DNA of 37,132 bases from positions 1-37,132 of the forward strand of contig CALHLW010000127.1 of assembly GCA_938034615.1 (NCBI GenBank), written 5' to 3'. Shown here piece by piece: positions 23,997 to 33,384 of the stretch. This DNA comes from an uncultured Neomegalonema sp. (GTDB lineage: Bacteria > Pseudomonadota > Alphaproteobacteria > Rhodobacterales > Rhodobacteraceae). Position numbers and translations under genes: made by a program. The notes under the pieces are model-generated. The model did not search any database, was not told the origin of the DNA, and saw only the letters and a program-made list of their open reading frames with translations. Each line of letters starts with the position of its first letter. Within the stretch, counting starts at the first letter, position 1.

Positions 23997-25064
23997 ATGC
24001 TCGAACGTCGTGTCGCCCCGTCTCCCTTTCTTGCGATCCTGTCGCCTGTGATTGCCGTGGCCCTGACGATCCTCGCCGGATTCGCGCTTTTCGCGGCGCT
24101 GGGCAAAGACCCGGTGCAGGCGATGGAAGTCTATTTCCTGTCGCCCTTCGCCGATGCCTATAACCGCTCGGAATTGCTGGTGAAAGCGATTCCGCTGGCG
24201 CTGATCGGTTCTGGTCTGGCGATCTGCTTCCGGGCGGGCGTCTTCAATATCGGTGCGCCGGGGCAATATACGCTCGGCGCGATCTTCGCCGGGGGCGTCG
24301 CCCTCCATGCGCCGGAGGGGGCGGCGATGATCTGGCTGCTCCCCGCTTGCCTCGTCGCCGGGATCGTTGGAGGGATGCTCTGGGGATGGATACCGGCGAT
24401 CCTGCGCAATCTTGCAGGCGCGAACGTGATCCTCGTCAGCCTGATGCTGACCTATGTGGCCGCGCTGCTGCTCGACTGGCTGGTGCGCGGACCTTGGGCC
24501 GACCCGCTCGGGCGCGGTTTTCCTAAGACGGCAACGTTCCCCGATGGCGCGCTGATGCCCAATCTTGTGGAAGGCACGCGACTGCACTGGGGGCTGATCC
24601 TCGCGGTGATCGCCGCTCTCGTGCTGGCATGGATGTTGTTCGCCACCCGGCGGGGATTCGGTATCCGTGCCATGGGATTGGCCCCGAAGGCCGCGACATT
24701 CGGCGGTTTTTCCGAAGCGAAGACGGTCACCTATGTCCTGCTCGTTTCGGGCGGTCTGGCCGGTCTGGCCGGAGCCGTTGAGGCCACGGCAACCATTCAA
24801 CAACTCCAGCCCGATATCGCGGCGGGCTATGGCTTCGCGGCGATCATTGTCGCCTTCCTCGGGCGGCTGAACCCCATCGGGGCGCTGATTGCGGCGCTGG
24901 CGCTGGCCGTCACCTATATCGGCGGGGAGAACGCACAGATCTTGCTAAAACTGCCGAAGAATGCGGCCTTCGTGTTTCAGGGGATGCTGCTGTTCTTCCT
25001 GCTCGCCTGTGACACGCTGATCCACTATCGCGTGCGAGTGCGCCGTCGGACGGGGGCCGCATAG
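23997..25064 (+). CDS. BMP-type ABC importer permease 1 (YufP-like)
   Basis: 355 residues with about nine membrane segments. Family features are LIGSGLAICFRAGVFNIGAPG, GANVILVSLMLTYVAALLLD and FGGFSEAKTVTYVLLVSGGL, the BPD_transp_2 pattern of nucleoside and sugar permeases. Its start is three bases after the ATPase stop. It pairs with the next permease to form the heterodimeric channel. Nucleosides are the common substrate of this subgroup, but that is inferred. Confidence 0.88.
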   Translation: MLERRVAPSPFLAILSPVIAVALTILAGFALFAALGKDPVQAMEVYFLSPFADAYNRSELLVKAIPLALIGSGLAICFRAGVFNIGAPGQYTLGAIFAGGVALHAPEGAAMIWLLPACLVAGIVGGMLWGWIPAILRNLAGANVILVSLMLTYVAALLLDWLVRGPWADPLGRGFPKTATFPDGALMPNLVEGTRLHWGLILAVIAALVLAWMLFATRRGFGIRAMGLAPKAATFGGFSEAKTVTYVLLVSGGLAGLAGAVEATATIQQLQPDIAAGYGFAAIIVAFLGRLNPIGALIAALALAVTYIGGENAQILLKLPKNAAFVFQGMLLFFLLACDTLIHYRVRVRRRTGAA

Positions 25065-25066
25065 AG

Positions 25067-25972
25067 ATGGAAGCCTTCATCGTCAGCATGATCATTGCCG
25101 CTACCCCGCTTCTGCTCGCGGCAACGGGGGAAGTGGTCGCGGAGCGCTCGGGTGTCCTCAATCTTGGGCTCGAAGGCATGATGCTGCTCGGGGCCGTGGC
25201 CGCCTTTGCCGTGGCGCTGTCTACGGGGTCAACTACCTTGGGATTCGTCGCCGGGGCGGGTGCAGGGATGGTGGCCGCCGCGCTGTTTGCCCTCGTTGCG
25301 CTTGGCTTCACGGCCAATCAGGCGGCGAGCGGGCTGGCGCTGGCGATCTTCGGCACAGGTGTTTCGGGGCTGATCGGGCAGGGCTATGTTGGCAGTGCCA
25401 TCGACCCGCTCGCGCCCGTTCTGGCGGCGGAGAGCCTGCCTGACAATCCGGCTTTGCGCGTGGTTCTCGGGCAAGATGCGATGGTCTATTTTGCCCTGCT
25501 GCTGGCGGTTGGGGTCTGGTTTTATCTCACCCGCACTCGATCCGGCCTGAAGCTGCGCGCGATCGGGGACGATGCGGAATCGGCCCATGCGGTCGGCCTC
25601 AAAGTGCTTGGCTCGCGCACGGCAGCGGTGCTGTTCGGTGGGGCCTGCGCGGGATTGGCAGGGGCGTATCTGTCGCTGGCTTATACGCCGCTCTGGGGAG
25701 AGAACATGACGGCGGGGCGTGGCTGGATCGCGCTGGCGCTGGTGGTCTTTGCCGGGTGGGGAACGATCCGGGTGATCTTTGGCGCGTATCTATTTGCTGC
25801 CGCGTCCCTGTCGCAGTTTTACGGCGGGGCGCTGGGCCTCTCGATCCCCTCGCAGTTTCTCGCGATGACGCCCTATCTGGCGACGATCCTCGCGCTGGTG
25901 GTCATCTCGGCTGCCGGAGCGCGGCGCAATGCGCCTGCGATGCTGGGGCTGCCCTTCAGACCAACCCGTTGA
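25067..25972 (+). CDS. BMP-type ABC importer permease 2 (YufQ-like)
   Basis: 301 residues with eight to nine membrane segments. The start two bases after the previous stop shows a single operon. The hallmark ERSGVLNLGLEGMMLLGAV near residue 25 and LKLRAIGDDAESAHAVGL are those of the second permease of the nucleoside-type importers. Its 3' end overlaps the convergent aminotransferase gene by 17 bases, so the two may interfere when both are expressed. Confidence 0.88.
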   Translation: MEAFIVSMIIAATPLLLAATGEVVAERSGVLNLGLEGMMLLGAVAAFAVALSTGSTTLGFVAGAGAGMVAAALFALVALGFTANQAASGLALAIFGTGVSGLIGQGYVGSAIDPLAPVLAAESLPDNPALRVVLGQDAMVYFALLLAVGVWFYLTRTRSGLKLRAIGDDAESAHAVGLKVLGSRTAAVLFGGACAGLAGAYLSLAYTPLWGENMTAGRGWIALALVVFAGWGTIRVIFGAYLFAAASLSQFYGGALGLSIPSQFLAMTPYLATILALVVISAAGARRNAPAMLGLPFRPTR

Positions 25973-27113
25973 GCCGCCCCCCAAGCTGCGCGATCACGTC
26001 GCAATCGGCATTGGCGAAAGCAAGGCGCAAATAGGCGTCGTTTCCCTTACCGAAGAACGCGCCGGGGATGCAGGATACCCCGGCTTCCCGCGCCAATCGT
26101 TGCGCGACCTCGATCGACCCCGTGTCGGTGAAGGGATGGCGCAGGAAGACGAAATACGCCCCCATTGCTCCGATCTGCCATGCCAGGGCCTCCGCCAGCG
26201 TTGCGCGCAAGGCATCGGCCCGCAACCGGATCTCGGCCCGGTTCCCTGCGCGCCACTTCGCCAATGGCTCGATGGCCCGCGCCACCGCGATCTGCGCCGC
26301 GCGGGGGGCGCAGATTTGCAGATTGTCCATGATCTTTGCCGCCGCCCCGATCACCCGCTCCCCCGCGACCATGGCCCCGAGCCGGTGGCCGGGGATGCAG
26401 AAACTCTTGGAAAAGCTGTAGAGTTGGATTAACCCATCGCGCCAGTCGGGGCGGGACAGCAGGCCGTGTCGCTCCTCCGAGAAATCGCGATAGGTTTCGT
26501 CGAGAATCAGCCAGACCCCCGCCTCCCGGCACAAATCGAGGATCGCGCCGAGCAGGGCAGGCGGATAAACGCAGCCCGTCGGGTTGTTCGGCGAGACGAC
26601 GGCAAAGGCCCGCACCTCCGGTGTCAGGGCGGCGCGCACGGCCTCGATATCGGGGAGGAAACCATCCTCCGGGCGACACGCCACGAAGCGTGAGCCTATG
26701 CCAAGCATCGACAGCGTGGCCTCGTGGTTGAAGTAGCAGGGATTGGTCATCAGGATCGCATCGCCCGCTCCGGCGACGGCCATCACCGCGCTGACGAAAG
26801 CCTGATTGCAGCCGGAGGTTATATGCGTTTCCGTTGCTGCGATTGGGGCGTCGTAGAGATCGGAGACATGGGCCGCATAAGCGTCCCGCAGGACCGGCTC
26901 GCCCTCGATATTTCCGTAATTCGTCGCATCCGTCGATCCCGCCGCTTCGGCCAGCCAATGCAGCATTTCGGGGGGTGGGGGATAGCCCGGCACCGCCTGT
27001 GACAGATCGAGCAGTGGCCCGCGCGTCCCATCGTATTCTCGCGCCCAAGCCTGCACGGCGGGGATCGCGGGAAGGGCCAGATTGTCGACGGCGGGGTTCA
27101 GGGCAGGGGTCAT
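25956..27113 (-). CDS. Class I/II PLP-dependent aminotransferase
   Basis: 385 residues from the ATG at 27113; an earlier in-frame start would add eight residues. The fold-type I pattern is complete: [27 protein letters not shown] (PLP phosphate contact), [23 protein letters not shown] (Asp and Tyr) and [16 protein letters not shown] with the Schiff-base lysine. These enzymes move amino groups between amino acids and keto acids; substrate unknown. It converges with the ABC operon and diverges from recR, with about 100 bases between the two starts. Confidence 0.88.
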   Translation of the reverse strand: MTPALNPAVDNLALPAIPAVQAWAREYDGTRGPLLDLSQAVPGYPPPPEMLHWLAEAAGSTDATNYGNIEGEPVLRDAYAAHVSDLYDAPIAATETHITSGCNQAFVSAVMAVAGAGDAILMTNPCYFNHEATLSMLGIGSRFVACRPEDGFLPDIEAVRAALTPEVRAFAVVSPNNPTGCVYPPALLGAILDLCREAGVWLILDETYRDFSEERHGLLSRPDWRDGLIQLYSFSKSFCIPGHRLGAMVAGERVIGAAAKIMDNLQICAPRAAQIAVARAIEPLAKWRAGNRAEIRLRADALRATLAEALAWQIGAMGAYFVFLRHPFTDTGSIEVAQRLAREAGVSCIPGAFFGKGNDAYLRLAFANADCDVIAQLGGRLNGLV

Positions 27114-27217
27114 CGGCGCGCTCCAGATTTGCCGCACCGTCCCTCATCATGCGCGCCCTGTCAAAACGCGAAGCGACGTATTATCTCTTTACGATCAATC
27201 CGACCGAGGAAGCCTCC

Positions 27218-27823
27218 GTGAATTCCAACCGAAGCGGCGAAGAGATACAGCGCCTGATCGACTTGCTGGCCAAGTTGCCTGGCCTCGGCCCGCGCTCGGG
27301 GCGGCGGGCGGCGCTGGCGTTGATCCGTAAGCGCGAGACGCTGCTGGAGCCGCTGGCCAAGGCGATGGCGGATGTGGCGGCGACGGTGACGGAGTGTTCG
27401 GTCTGTGGTGCGGTCGATACACGCGATCCCTGCGGCATCTGCTGCGATCCCGCGCGCAGTGGCGCGATCCTTTGCGTGGTCGAGCAGGCGGGTGACCTGT
27501 GGGCGATGGAGCGGGGTGGGGCGTTCAAGGGCCGCTATCATGTGCTGGGCGGCGTCCTCTCTGCGCTGGACGGCGTCGCGCCGGAAGACCTGCGCATCCC
27601 CGATCTCGCGCATCGGGTTCGCAGCGAGGGTGTCGAGGAAGTGGTCCTCGCCCTTAACGCGACGATTGATGGAACGACCACATCCCATTATATCGCCGAT
27701 GCGCTCGAAGACACCGGCGTCACGCTCACGATTTTGGCGCAGGGCGTGCCCATCGGTGGCGAACTCGACTATCTTGACGATGGCACGATTTCCGCCGCCC
27801 TGCGGGCACGCAAGAGCTTCTGA
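27218..27823 (+). CDS. recR: Recombination mediator protein RecR
   Basis: 201 residues from a GTG at 27218 with GAGGAAG just upstream. N-terminal helix-hairpin-helix ([17 protein letters not shown]), a four-cysteine zinc finger ([18 protein letters not shown]) and a Toprim domain ([18 protein letters not shown]) with [20 protein letters not shown]. It helps RecO load RecA on gapped DNA. In many bacteria it follows dnaX and ybaB; here its neighbours are unrelated. An open frame continues upstream but has no family likeness. Confidence 0.95.
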   Translation: MNSNRSGEEIQRLIDLLAKLPGLGPRSGRRAALALIRKRETLLEPLAKAMADVAATVTECSVCGAVDTRDPCGICCDPARSGAILCVVEQAGDLWAMERGGAFKGRYHVLGGVLSALDGVAPEDLRIPDLAHRVRSEGVEEVVLALNATIDGTTTSHYIADALEDTGVTLTILAQGVPIGGELDYLDDGTISAALRARKSF

Positions 27824-27826
27824 CCG

Positions 27827-29443
27827 CTATTGCACGGTGACGAAGTTACCGCCCACCGTCGTGCTGAGCGAATTACCGTTCACCGAGGAGAGAGGTGCGC
27901 CGCCGGTCAAGGCAGGGACCGGCGCACCGATAGGCTGTCCGGTTTGCATGTCGACGAAGGGGATATCGTCCTGCACCCTTTCGACTGCTGAAGCCGGAAC
28001 CGTCGTGATGGCAGGCATCTGCACATATGGTGCGGCCTGCATAGGTGCGGCCTGCATAGGTGCCGCCTGCATAGGTGCGGCTGGCAGGGGCGTCGCAGGC
28101 AGCATCGTTACGGCAGGAGCCGCTTGCGAAATGACCTGTGCTTCAGGTGCGATTTCCATCGGGACGGTGGGAACCTCAACGTAAGGCGCGGGCTGCGCGA
28201 TGGCGGGCACCGTCGCGACTTCCTGTGTCACCACATAGGGGATCGCTTCAACAGGCGCTGCCTGCACCGTCGTCATTGCCTGTGCCGGGACGATCTGTAC
28301 TGGTGGCGCGACCTGCAAGGGCATAGCTTGTACAGGCGCGGCCTGCACGGGCGCGGCCTGCGAAATCAACTGCACGGTGGGATCGCTCGTCTCGCTCAGA
28401 AGGACGGAGAGGAACACGCGCGTTCCGTCCGCTGCCGCCCCGATGCCGGCGCGGGTGTATCCCGGCGTCAGCACGTCTTCCATGCTCGCGCCCTGTTTGC
28501 GCCACGACGCCAGCGCGGCACGGGCAAGGGCATCGCCCTGCCAGACAACGCCGTTCTTGGCTTCCCAGACGAGCATCGTCAGGCGGCTCGTGCGATTCGC
28601 GGGATCGTCGAGAACCCGGCGCAGGACCGGATCGCCCTCGCGCGCGGCGGCGGACATGCCGCCCGCGGCGAGGGTCGCTTGGGCATGAAGGCGCGCTTCA
28701 CGGGCCAGCGACACATCTTCGGCGAGCGAGGGCAGGGCCATCTCGCCCCGCGCGATATTGAGGGTCTGGAGTGCCGAGCGTTCCAGCCCCGTGGTCAACC
28801 CGTAGAGATCGGTTGGCGGCGTGCTGTAAGCCGATGCCAGGCGAGCCGACGCCGCATCGATCTGAGGTCGGGCATAGAGCATCGTGATGTAGACGCGATC
28901 CGAATCGACGGCGACGCCGACACCTGCCACGTCGTAGACGGGTTCGAGCAGGTTATCGCGGTGACTGGGGCTGAGAATCCAGTCTTCGGTCGCCTGTGCC
29001 GACAGGCTTTCCGCCCGCCAGTCGAGCGCGCCCTGACCGGACCAGAGATTCTCGCCCAGCTGGGCGTAGCGGTATTTCGCATCGGCGGGCAGGCGTTGGG
29101 CCAGACTTTCGCCGTCAGGGGCGTCATGGGCGAAGAACGCCATATCGCGCATCTTTTGACTGTATCGTCGTGCGGCATCGGCGAGGCCCGGATCGGGATC
29201 GAGAGCCCGTAGTCCCACTTCTGCCCGACGGGCGTTTCCTTCGCGCAAGACAGCCGCCGCAAGCGCCTCTTCGAGCGCGAACGGGTCGGCAGGTCGGGGG
29301 GCGTGGCGTGCTACCTGCTCGGGGGTCAGGGACAGCTCACGAATGAAGAGATCGCCTTCGGCCAGCGCGGAACCGCCACTGACCATCAGCATCATCGCCG
29401 CGACGGCGACTGAACGGAATGTGATAACCATGCTGAATCCCAT
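27827..29443 (-). CDS. Secreted two-domain CAP (SCP/PR1) protein with Ala-Pro-Gln repeat tail
   Basis: 538 residues from the ATG at 29443; another at 29431 also opens the signal peptide (MVITFRSVAVAAMMLMVSGG). The first CAP domain (about residues 50-195) has AAVLREGNARRAEVGLRAL, FFAHDAPDG, LGENLW and SPSHRDNLLEP with the conserved His and Glu residues. A second, more degenerate CAP-like unit follows (about 215-350, TLNIARGEMALPSL and TPGYTRAGIGA). The last 190 residues are low-complexity Ala/Pro/Gln/Val repeats, including tandem QAAPM units. Role unknown; CAP proteins can bind sterols, lipids or cell walls. It converges with recR, four bases away. Confidence 0.8.
   Translation of the reverse strand: MGFSMVITFRSVAVAAMMLMVSGGSALAEGDLFIRELSLTPEQVARHAPRPADPFALEEALAAAVLREGNARRAEVGLRALDPDPGLADAARRYSQKMRDMAFFAHDAPDGESLAQRLPADAKYRYAQLGENLWSGQGALDWRAESLSAQATEDWILSPSHRDNLLEPVYDVAGVGVAVDSDRVYITMLYARPQIDAASARLASAYSTPPTDLYGLTTGLERSALQTLNIARGEMALPSLAEDVSLAREARLHAQATLAAGGMSAAAREGDPVLRRVLDDPANRTSRLTMLVWEAKNGVVWQGDALARAALASWRKQGASMEDVLTPGYTRAGIGAAADGTRVFLSVLLSETSDPTVQLISQAAPVQAAPVQAMPLQVAPPVQIVPAQAMTTVQAAPVEAIPYVVTQEVATVPAIAQPAPYVEVPTVPMEIAPEAQVISQAAPAVTMLPATPLPAAPMQAAPMQAAPMQAAPYVQMPAITTVPASAVERVQDDIPFVDMQTGQPIGAPVPALTGGAPLSSVNGNSLSTTVGGNFVTVQ
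28031..28090. repeat. 15-base minisatellite within the CAP gene
   Basis: TGCGGCCTGCATAGG occurs twice in a row (28031-28060), then once with one change (28061-28075) and once as a more diverged copy (28076-28090). It encodes tandem QAAPM repeats on the minus strand. As a 15-base unit it can change copy number without shifting frame. Confidence 0.8.
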
Positions 29444-29665
29444 ACACTGTGCGCCTCTCATCATGCAAGGTTGACGCCATCCAGTGAGGATCAAATTTCC
29501 GCGCATGCAGGCGAATACTCGGTTGCCGGCGGGTCGAGTTGAAGACTTTATTGTAACAATTTTCTGATCGACGATTGAGCGATAAAATTCGATACATCTT
29601 AAAGAAGATCAGCGTTTTGTCGGTCGGATTTAGATTATTCGTCGAAGACCTGTGGGTCGAAAGCG

Positions 29666-30451
29666 TCAGTCAGCGTCCCGCGTATAGAATTGCAAATAAG
29701 TTGCGCTCATGCTGCGGGTTATCGACCACTTCCGTGTAAAGATATTGAGATCGACGCCGCAACGCTCGGTTACGCGAAAACCACGCGGCAACAGGACCGC
29801 ATCAAGTTCGCTCGGGCGAACAAATTTGCGCCAGCTATGCGTCCCTTTCGGCAGCCACCGCATGACGTATTCTGCGCCGATGATCGCCTTGACGAAGGAA
29901 ATCGGGGTCCGGTTCAATGTGCCGATAACCAGCGCTCCGCCCGGTTTCACCAGCGTGCTGAGGATTTCCAGAAACACCTGCACGTCGGCAACATGCTCGA
30001 CCACTTCGAGGGACATCACGAGATCGAACTGTACCCCGTCCCGTGCAATGTCCTCTGGCAGCGCGTGTCGGTAATCAATGTGAAGCCCCGAGCGTTCGGC
30101 ATGTTCTCCAGCGATCAGGACATTTTGCTCGGATGCGTCGATGGCAGTGACTGCCGCCCCCAGCCGCGCCATCGGCTCGCTCACAATTCCCGCGCCGCAT
30201 CCGACATCCAGCAAGGACAGCCCGTCAAGCGGCGACTCTGCTGCGCTGTCCCGGTCCATCATCGCGGGCAGTGTCTGCGATAATTTCTCGACGCGCGTTT
30301 CATTGAAGGAATGGACGACCTTGAACGCGCCATCCGGCTTCCACCATTCTTCGGCGAGTTGGTTGAAGCGCGAGACCTCTTCGGGATCAAGGGTGTTCGC
30401 TTTGGCATCGCCGCTCTTGAAGGCGGCGCGTCTCTTGTCTTTGTAAATCAT
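29666..30451 (-). CDS. ubiG: Ubiquinone biosynthesis O-methyltransferase UbiG
   Basis: 261 residues. Typical UbiG start (RFNQLAEEWWKPDGAFKVVHSFN), SAM-binding motif I (LLDVGCGAGIVSEPMARLGA), then MSLEVVEHV and GGALVIGTLNRTPISFVKAI. It performs both O-methylations in ubiquinone synthesis on the inner membrane. It lies six bases after a truncated TIGR01777-type gene in the same direction. A 214-base AT-richer gap separates it from the CAP gene downstream. Confidence 0.93.
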   Translation of the reverse strand: MIYKDKRRAAFKSGDAKANTLDPEEVSRFNQLAEEWWKPDGAFKVVHSFNETRVEKLSQTLPAMMDRDSAAESPLDGLSLLDVGCGAGIVSEPMARLGAAVTAIDASEQNVLIAGEHAERSGLHIDYRHALPEDIARDGVQFDLVMSLEVVEHVADVQVFLEILSTLVKPGGALVIGTLNRTPISFVKAIIGAEYVMRWLPKGTHSWRKFVRPSELDAVLLPRGFRVTERCGVDLNIFTRKWSITRSMSATYLQFYTRDAD

Positions 30452-30457
30452 GTGCGG

Positions 30458-31102
30458 TCAGAGCGTCTTCTGCACGAGATGCGACAACGCCGCATCAATC
30501 GTCGGATATTTGAATACATATCCCGCCTCCAAAGTTCGTTTTGGTCGCACCAACTGTCCCCGCAAAAGGATTGAGGATCGTTCATCCCCGACAATTTTTC
30601 GCACGAGCCACTCCGGAACAGACCAAACCACCCGTCTGCCAAGTTTTGCAGCGAAAACCTCGGTGAATTCCCTGTTATCGACGATGCCGGGTGACACAGC
30701 ATTGTAACGGCCTTTCGCGTCCATGTGATCAATCGCATGAAGCAGGACGCCCACCATGTCATCGATATGAATCCAGGGAAACATCTGCTTCCCGGTGCCA
30801 ATGGTCGCACCAATGCCGAGGCAGGACGGTAGCCTGATGATCGACAGAAATCCGCGCGCTCGCCCAATACGCCAAAGTTTTCCGATATGAGATTTTCGCT
30901 CGATCCGACCGAGGACAACGCCAATGCGCAGTTTGACGTGCCGGATGCGGCTAGTGTCGATGTCCTCTGCGGCGGCTTCCCATTGGCCCACTAACTCAGC
31001 CGGAAAATCCATGCCCATCGGTGCGGAGTCTTCATCGAGTTCGGGGATCGGGTCTGTACCATCCAGCTCGCGCGTACCGTAAAAACACTTGCCCGCCGCC
31101 AA
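30458..31102 (-). pseudogene. N-terminally truncated TIGR01777-family (YfcH-like) epimerase
   Basis: The frame gives 214 residues where the family has about 300. It begins near CFYGTRELDG and has ELVGQWEAAAED, LRIGVVLGR (split across a variable part), MFPWIHIDDMVGVLLHAID, YNAVSPGIVDNREFTEVFA and the DUF1731 end GDERSSILLRGQLVRPKRTLEAGYVFKYP. The Rossmann GxxGxxG N-terminus (about 90 residues) is missing; TTG at 31102 is the best available start. The frame can be read a little further upstream (RSVTSSLAAG), but with no glycine motif. Without the cofactor site it can hardly be an active SDR, though the reading frame itself is intact. Confidence 0.7.
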
Positions 31103-31249
31103 TGACGACGTGACGCTCCGGTATTTCGGTGATCTCCGGCACGAGTATTCATCCTGATCTGATCGCTGAGGATGGTTCTATAAATCAAACATCGATACGG
31201 CCTTAAGCAGTCGGTGGCTCAGTGCTCTTCGCCAATACCCTAACGTGCG

Positions 31250-31954
31250 CTACAGCAGCCCCAGCGCCCGGAAGCTGGCGTCGTTCTCACGCCCGATGAT
31301 GATGTGGTCGTGGACGGTGACGCCGAGGGGCTTGGCGCTTTCCACGATCAGCTTGGTCATTTCGATATCGGCGCGGGAAGGGGTCGGGTCGCCGCTGGGG
31401 TGGTTATGAACGAGGATGAGGGCTGTGGCGTTCAATTCCAATGCGCGCTTGACGACCTCGCGGACATAGACTGGTACATGGTCCACGGTGCCGCGCCCCT
31501 GTGCCTCGTCGGCGATGAGGCGGTTCTTGCGGTCGAGGAAGAGGAGGTGAAATTCCTCGTGCTCAAGTCGTCCCATTCGGGCTTTGCAATAGGCCATGAG
31601 AGCGGACCAGCTCGACAGGACGGGCTTTTCGATCACGCTGTTGCGGGCTAATCGGGTGGCGCTGGCCTCGACGATCTTGATTTCCTGAACTGCTCGATCC
31701 TTCAACCCGGCCTCGCGCAAGCGGTTGGGCGGGGCGGCCAGAACCCCTGCATAATCGCCGAAACGGGCGATCAGGGTTTTGGCGAGGGGTTTAACATCAA
31801 CGCGCGGAATGGCGTTGAAGAGGACGAGTTCCAGCATCTCGTAGTCGGCGAGGGCGTCCGGCCCGGCCTGCATGAACCGATCCCGCAAGCGCTGGCGATG
31901 GCCGGTATGGGAAGGCGGCGGCGCGGTCATCGCCTTGGGCGGTGCCTCGCGCAT
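31250..31954 (-). CDS. radC: RadC / JAB-domain DNA repair-like protein
   Basis: 234 residues. UPF0758 layout: an N-terminal helical part ([27 protein letters not shown]) and a C-terminal metalloprotease-like JAB domain with the JAMM signature [14 protein letters not shown]. Despite its name, RadC's role in repair is doubtful; some relatives aid natural transformation. It starts four bases after the map stop, in the same direction, so both are probably co-transcribed. An ATG at 31930 is an alternative start. Confidence 0.9.
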   Translation of the reverse strand: MREAPPKAMTAPPPSHTGHRQRLRDRFMQAGPDALADYEMLELVLFNAIPRVDVKPLAKTLIARFGDYAGVLAAPPNRLREAGLKDRAVQEIKIVEASATRLARNSVIEKPVLSSWSALMAYCKARMGRLEHEEFHLLFLDRKNRLIADEAQGRGTVDHVPVYVREVVKRALELNATALILVHNHPSGDPTPSRADIEMTKLIVESAKPLGVTVHDHIIIGRENDASFRALGLL

Positions 31955-31958
31955 CGGG

Positions 31959-32780
31959 TCAGGCCGCGTCTGCCGTCTCGCGCCACGGGTGAAATTTTCC
32001 GGTGGGGGAGAGCGTGAAGATTTCGCAGCCTTCCTCGGTCACGCCGACGGAATGCTCGAACTGCGCCGAAAGCGAGCGGTCGCGCGTCACCGCCGTCCAG
32101 CCATCGGAGAGGATTTTCGTCCCCGCCTTGCCGAGATTGACCATCGGCTCGATGGTGAAGAACATCCCCGGACGCAGCATCGCTCCCGTTCCGGGCTTGC
32201 CGTAATGCAGCACATTCGGCGCATCGTGAAAAACGCGCCCGAGGCCGTGACCGCAGAAATCGCGCACGACGGAACAGCGCTGTCCTTCTGCATAAGCCTG
32301 AATCGCATGGCCGATATCGCCGAAGCGGTCGCCCGGTTTTACGGCCTCAAGTCCGCGCATCAGCGCATCATGCGTGACGTCGATCAGGCGCTCGGCCCGG
32401 CGGTTCGGGCTGCCCGCTACGAACATGCGCGAAGTGTCGCCATACCAGCCGTCGAGGATCACAGTGACGTCGATATTGAGGATGTCCCCTTCACGCAGCG
32501 CCTTTGGCCCCGGTATCCCGTGACAAACGACATGGTTCAGTGAGATGCAACTTGCATGGCGATAGCCGCGATAGCCAATCGTAGCGGAGGTCGCGTCATT
32601 GTCGTCCACGAATTGCTCGATCAAAGCGTTGAGATGCTCCGTCGTGGCCCCGACCTGTACTTCAGGGGCAATCATGTCGAGCGTCTGCGCCGCCAGCCTT
32701 CCGGCACGGCGCATTCCCTCGAAATCCTCGGTTGGGTGGATCTTGATCCCTTCGGGGGTGCGATTGACAGAATCTTTCAT
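31959..32780 (-). CDS. map: Methionine aminopeptidase type I
   Basis: 273 residues. The five metal ligands are visible by family alignment: two Asp in [17 protein letters not shown], His in [10 protein letters not shown], Glu in [11 protein letters not shown] and Glu in QFEHSVGV. It removes the N-terminal Met from nascent proteins. The N-terminus (about 15 residues before [17 protein letters not shown]) is slightly longer than in E. coli. First gene of a map-radC unit; its start faces the EF-hand gene across about 185 bases. Confidence 0.95.
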   Translation of the reverse strand: MKDSVNRTPEGIKIHPTEDFEGMRRAGRLAAQTLDMIAPEVQVGATTEHLNALIEQFVDDNDATSATIGYRGYRHASCISLNHVVCHGIPGPKALREGDILNIDVTVILDGWYGDTSRMFVAGSPNRRAERLIDVTHDALMRGLEAVKPGDRFGDIGHAIQAYAEGQRCSVVRDFCGHGLGRVFHDAPNVLHYGKPGTGAMLRPGMFFTIEPMVNLGKAGTKILSDGWTAVTRDRSLSAQFEHSVGVTEEGCEIFTLSPTGKFHPWRETADAA

Positions 32781-32965
32781 CGAATTTCCGGGTCCGCTCG
32801 ACGGTATGGAGGATCAACCGGCACATTGGGCGATCCGGGCGATCCGATCAAGGGTCACGACGGCGCAGTGCGTAGAAGAGACGCGCAGGGCGATAATTTT
32901 CTTCGGAACATCTCGGCTATCTTCCCATTGGTGGGGTATCGAAATGACACACAGGAGCATGCGTC

Positions 32966-33295
32966 ATGTCTATCAGGATTGCCACCATCGCCGCCGCCGC
33001 CGCTCTGGCCTTCGCCACCCCCGCCTTTGCCACCGGCAAGGAAACCAAGCGGTCCGCCGATTTCGGATATGGGGGAGGCGATTACGCTTCATTTGCCGAC
33101 AACTACAGCAAGTCGGGCCGTTTCGAGCGCATGGATTCCGATAAAGATGGTGTGATCTCGCGTGACGAGATGATGAAAGCCGATTTCGCTCGCTATGATC
33201 GTGACCGTGATGGCTCCCTGAATGAGGAAGAGTCCGGTTGGCTCAATAAGGAATATGAGGAAGAAACGATCGGCGGCAACCCTGACGCTCAGTAA
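32966..33295 (+). CDS. Secreted EF-hand calcium-binding protein
   Basis: 109 residues. Signal peptide about 1-22 (IATIAAAAALAFATPAFA), then two consecutive EF-hand loops: DSDKDGVISRDE and DRDRDGSLNEEE, each with the acidic residues and the central Gly in place. AGGAG lies nine bases before the ATG. Such periplasmic calmodulin-like proteins occur widely in alphaproteobacteria with unclear roles, perhaps as a calcium buffer or sensor. Single gene, ended by a strong terminator. Confidence 0.85.
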   Translation: MSIRIATIAAAAALAFATPAFATGKETKRSADFGYGGGDYASFADNYSKSGRFERMDSDKDGVISRDEMMKADFARYDRDRDGSLNEEESGWLNKEYEEETIGGNPDAQ

Positions 33296-33320
33296 GCCCA
33301 ATCGAGTTCGACAGTTGATT

Positions 33321-33351
33321 AAGGGGGGGAAGCATGGCTTCCTCCCCTTTT
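33321..33351 (+). terminator. Intrinsic terminator after the EF-hand gene
   Basis: AAGGGGGGGAAGC (33321-33333) pairs with GCTTCCTCCCCTT (33337-33349) over 13 positions with one G-T, and the pairing arm runs into TTTT. It contains an ATG in frame with the next gene, which should not be taken as that gene's start. Confidence 0.75.
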
Positions 33352-33384
33352 GCGTTACTGCTTTCCATGACCGGAGCGTCCGAG

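Noticed and set aside
28031-28090. Short direct repeats as a possible CRISPR array
   Set aside because: The copies abut without spacers and lie in a coding frame, so this is a minisatellite.
28124-29212. 362-residue plus-strand open frame over the CAP gene
   Set aside because: The minus strand encodes a signal peptide and two CAP domains; the plus frame has no recognisable domain.
33334-33384. Upstream ATG of trkA
   Set aside because: It sits in the loop of a 13-base terminator hairpin; the added residues are not like the family, while the ATG at 33385 opens the conserved Rossmann start.
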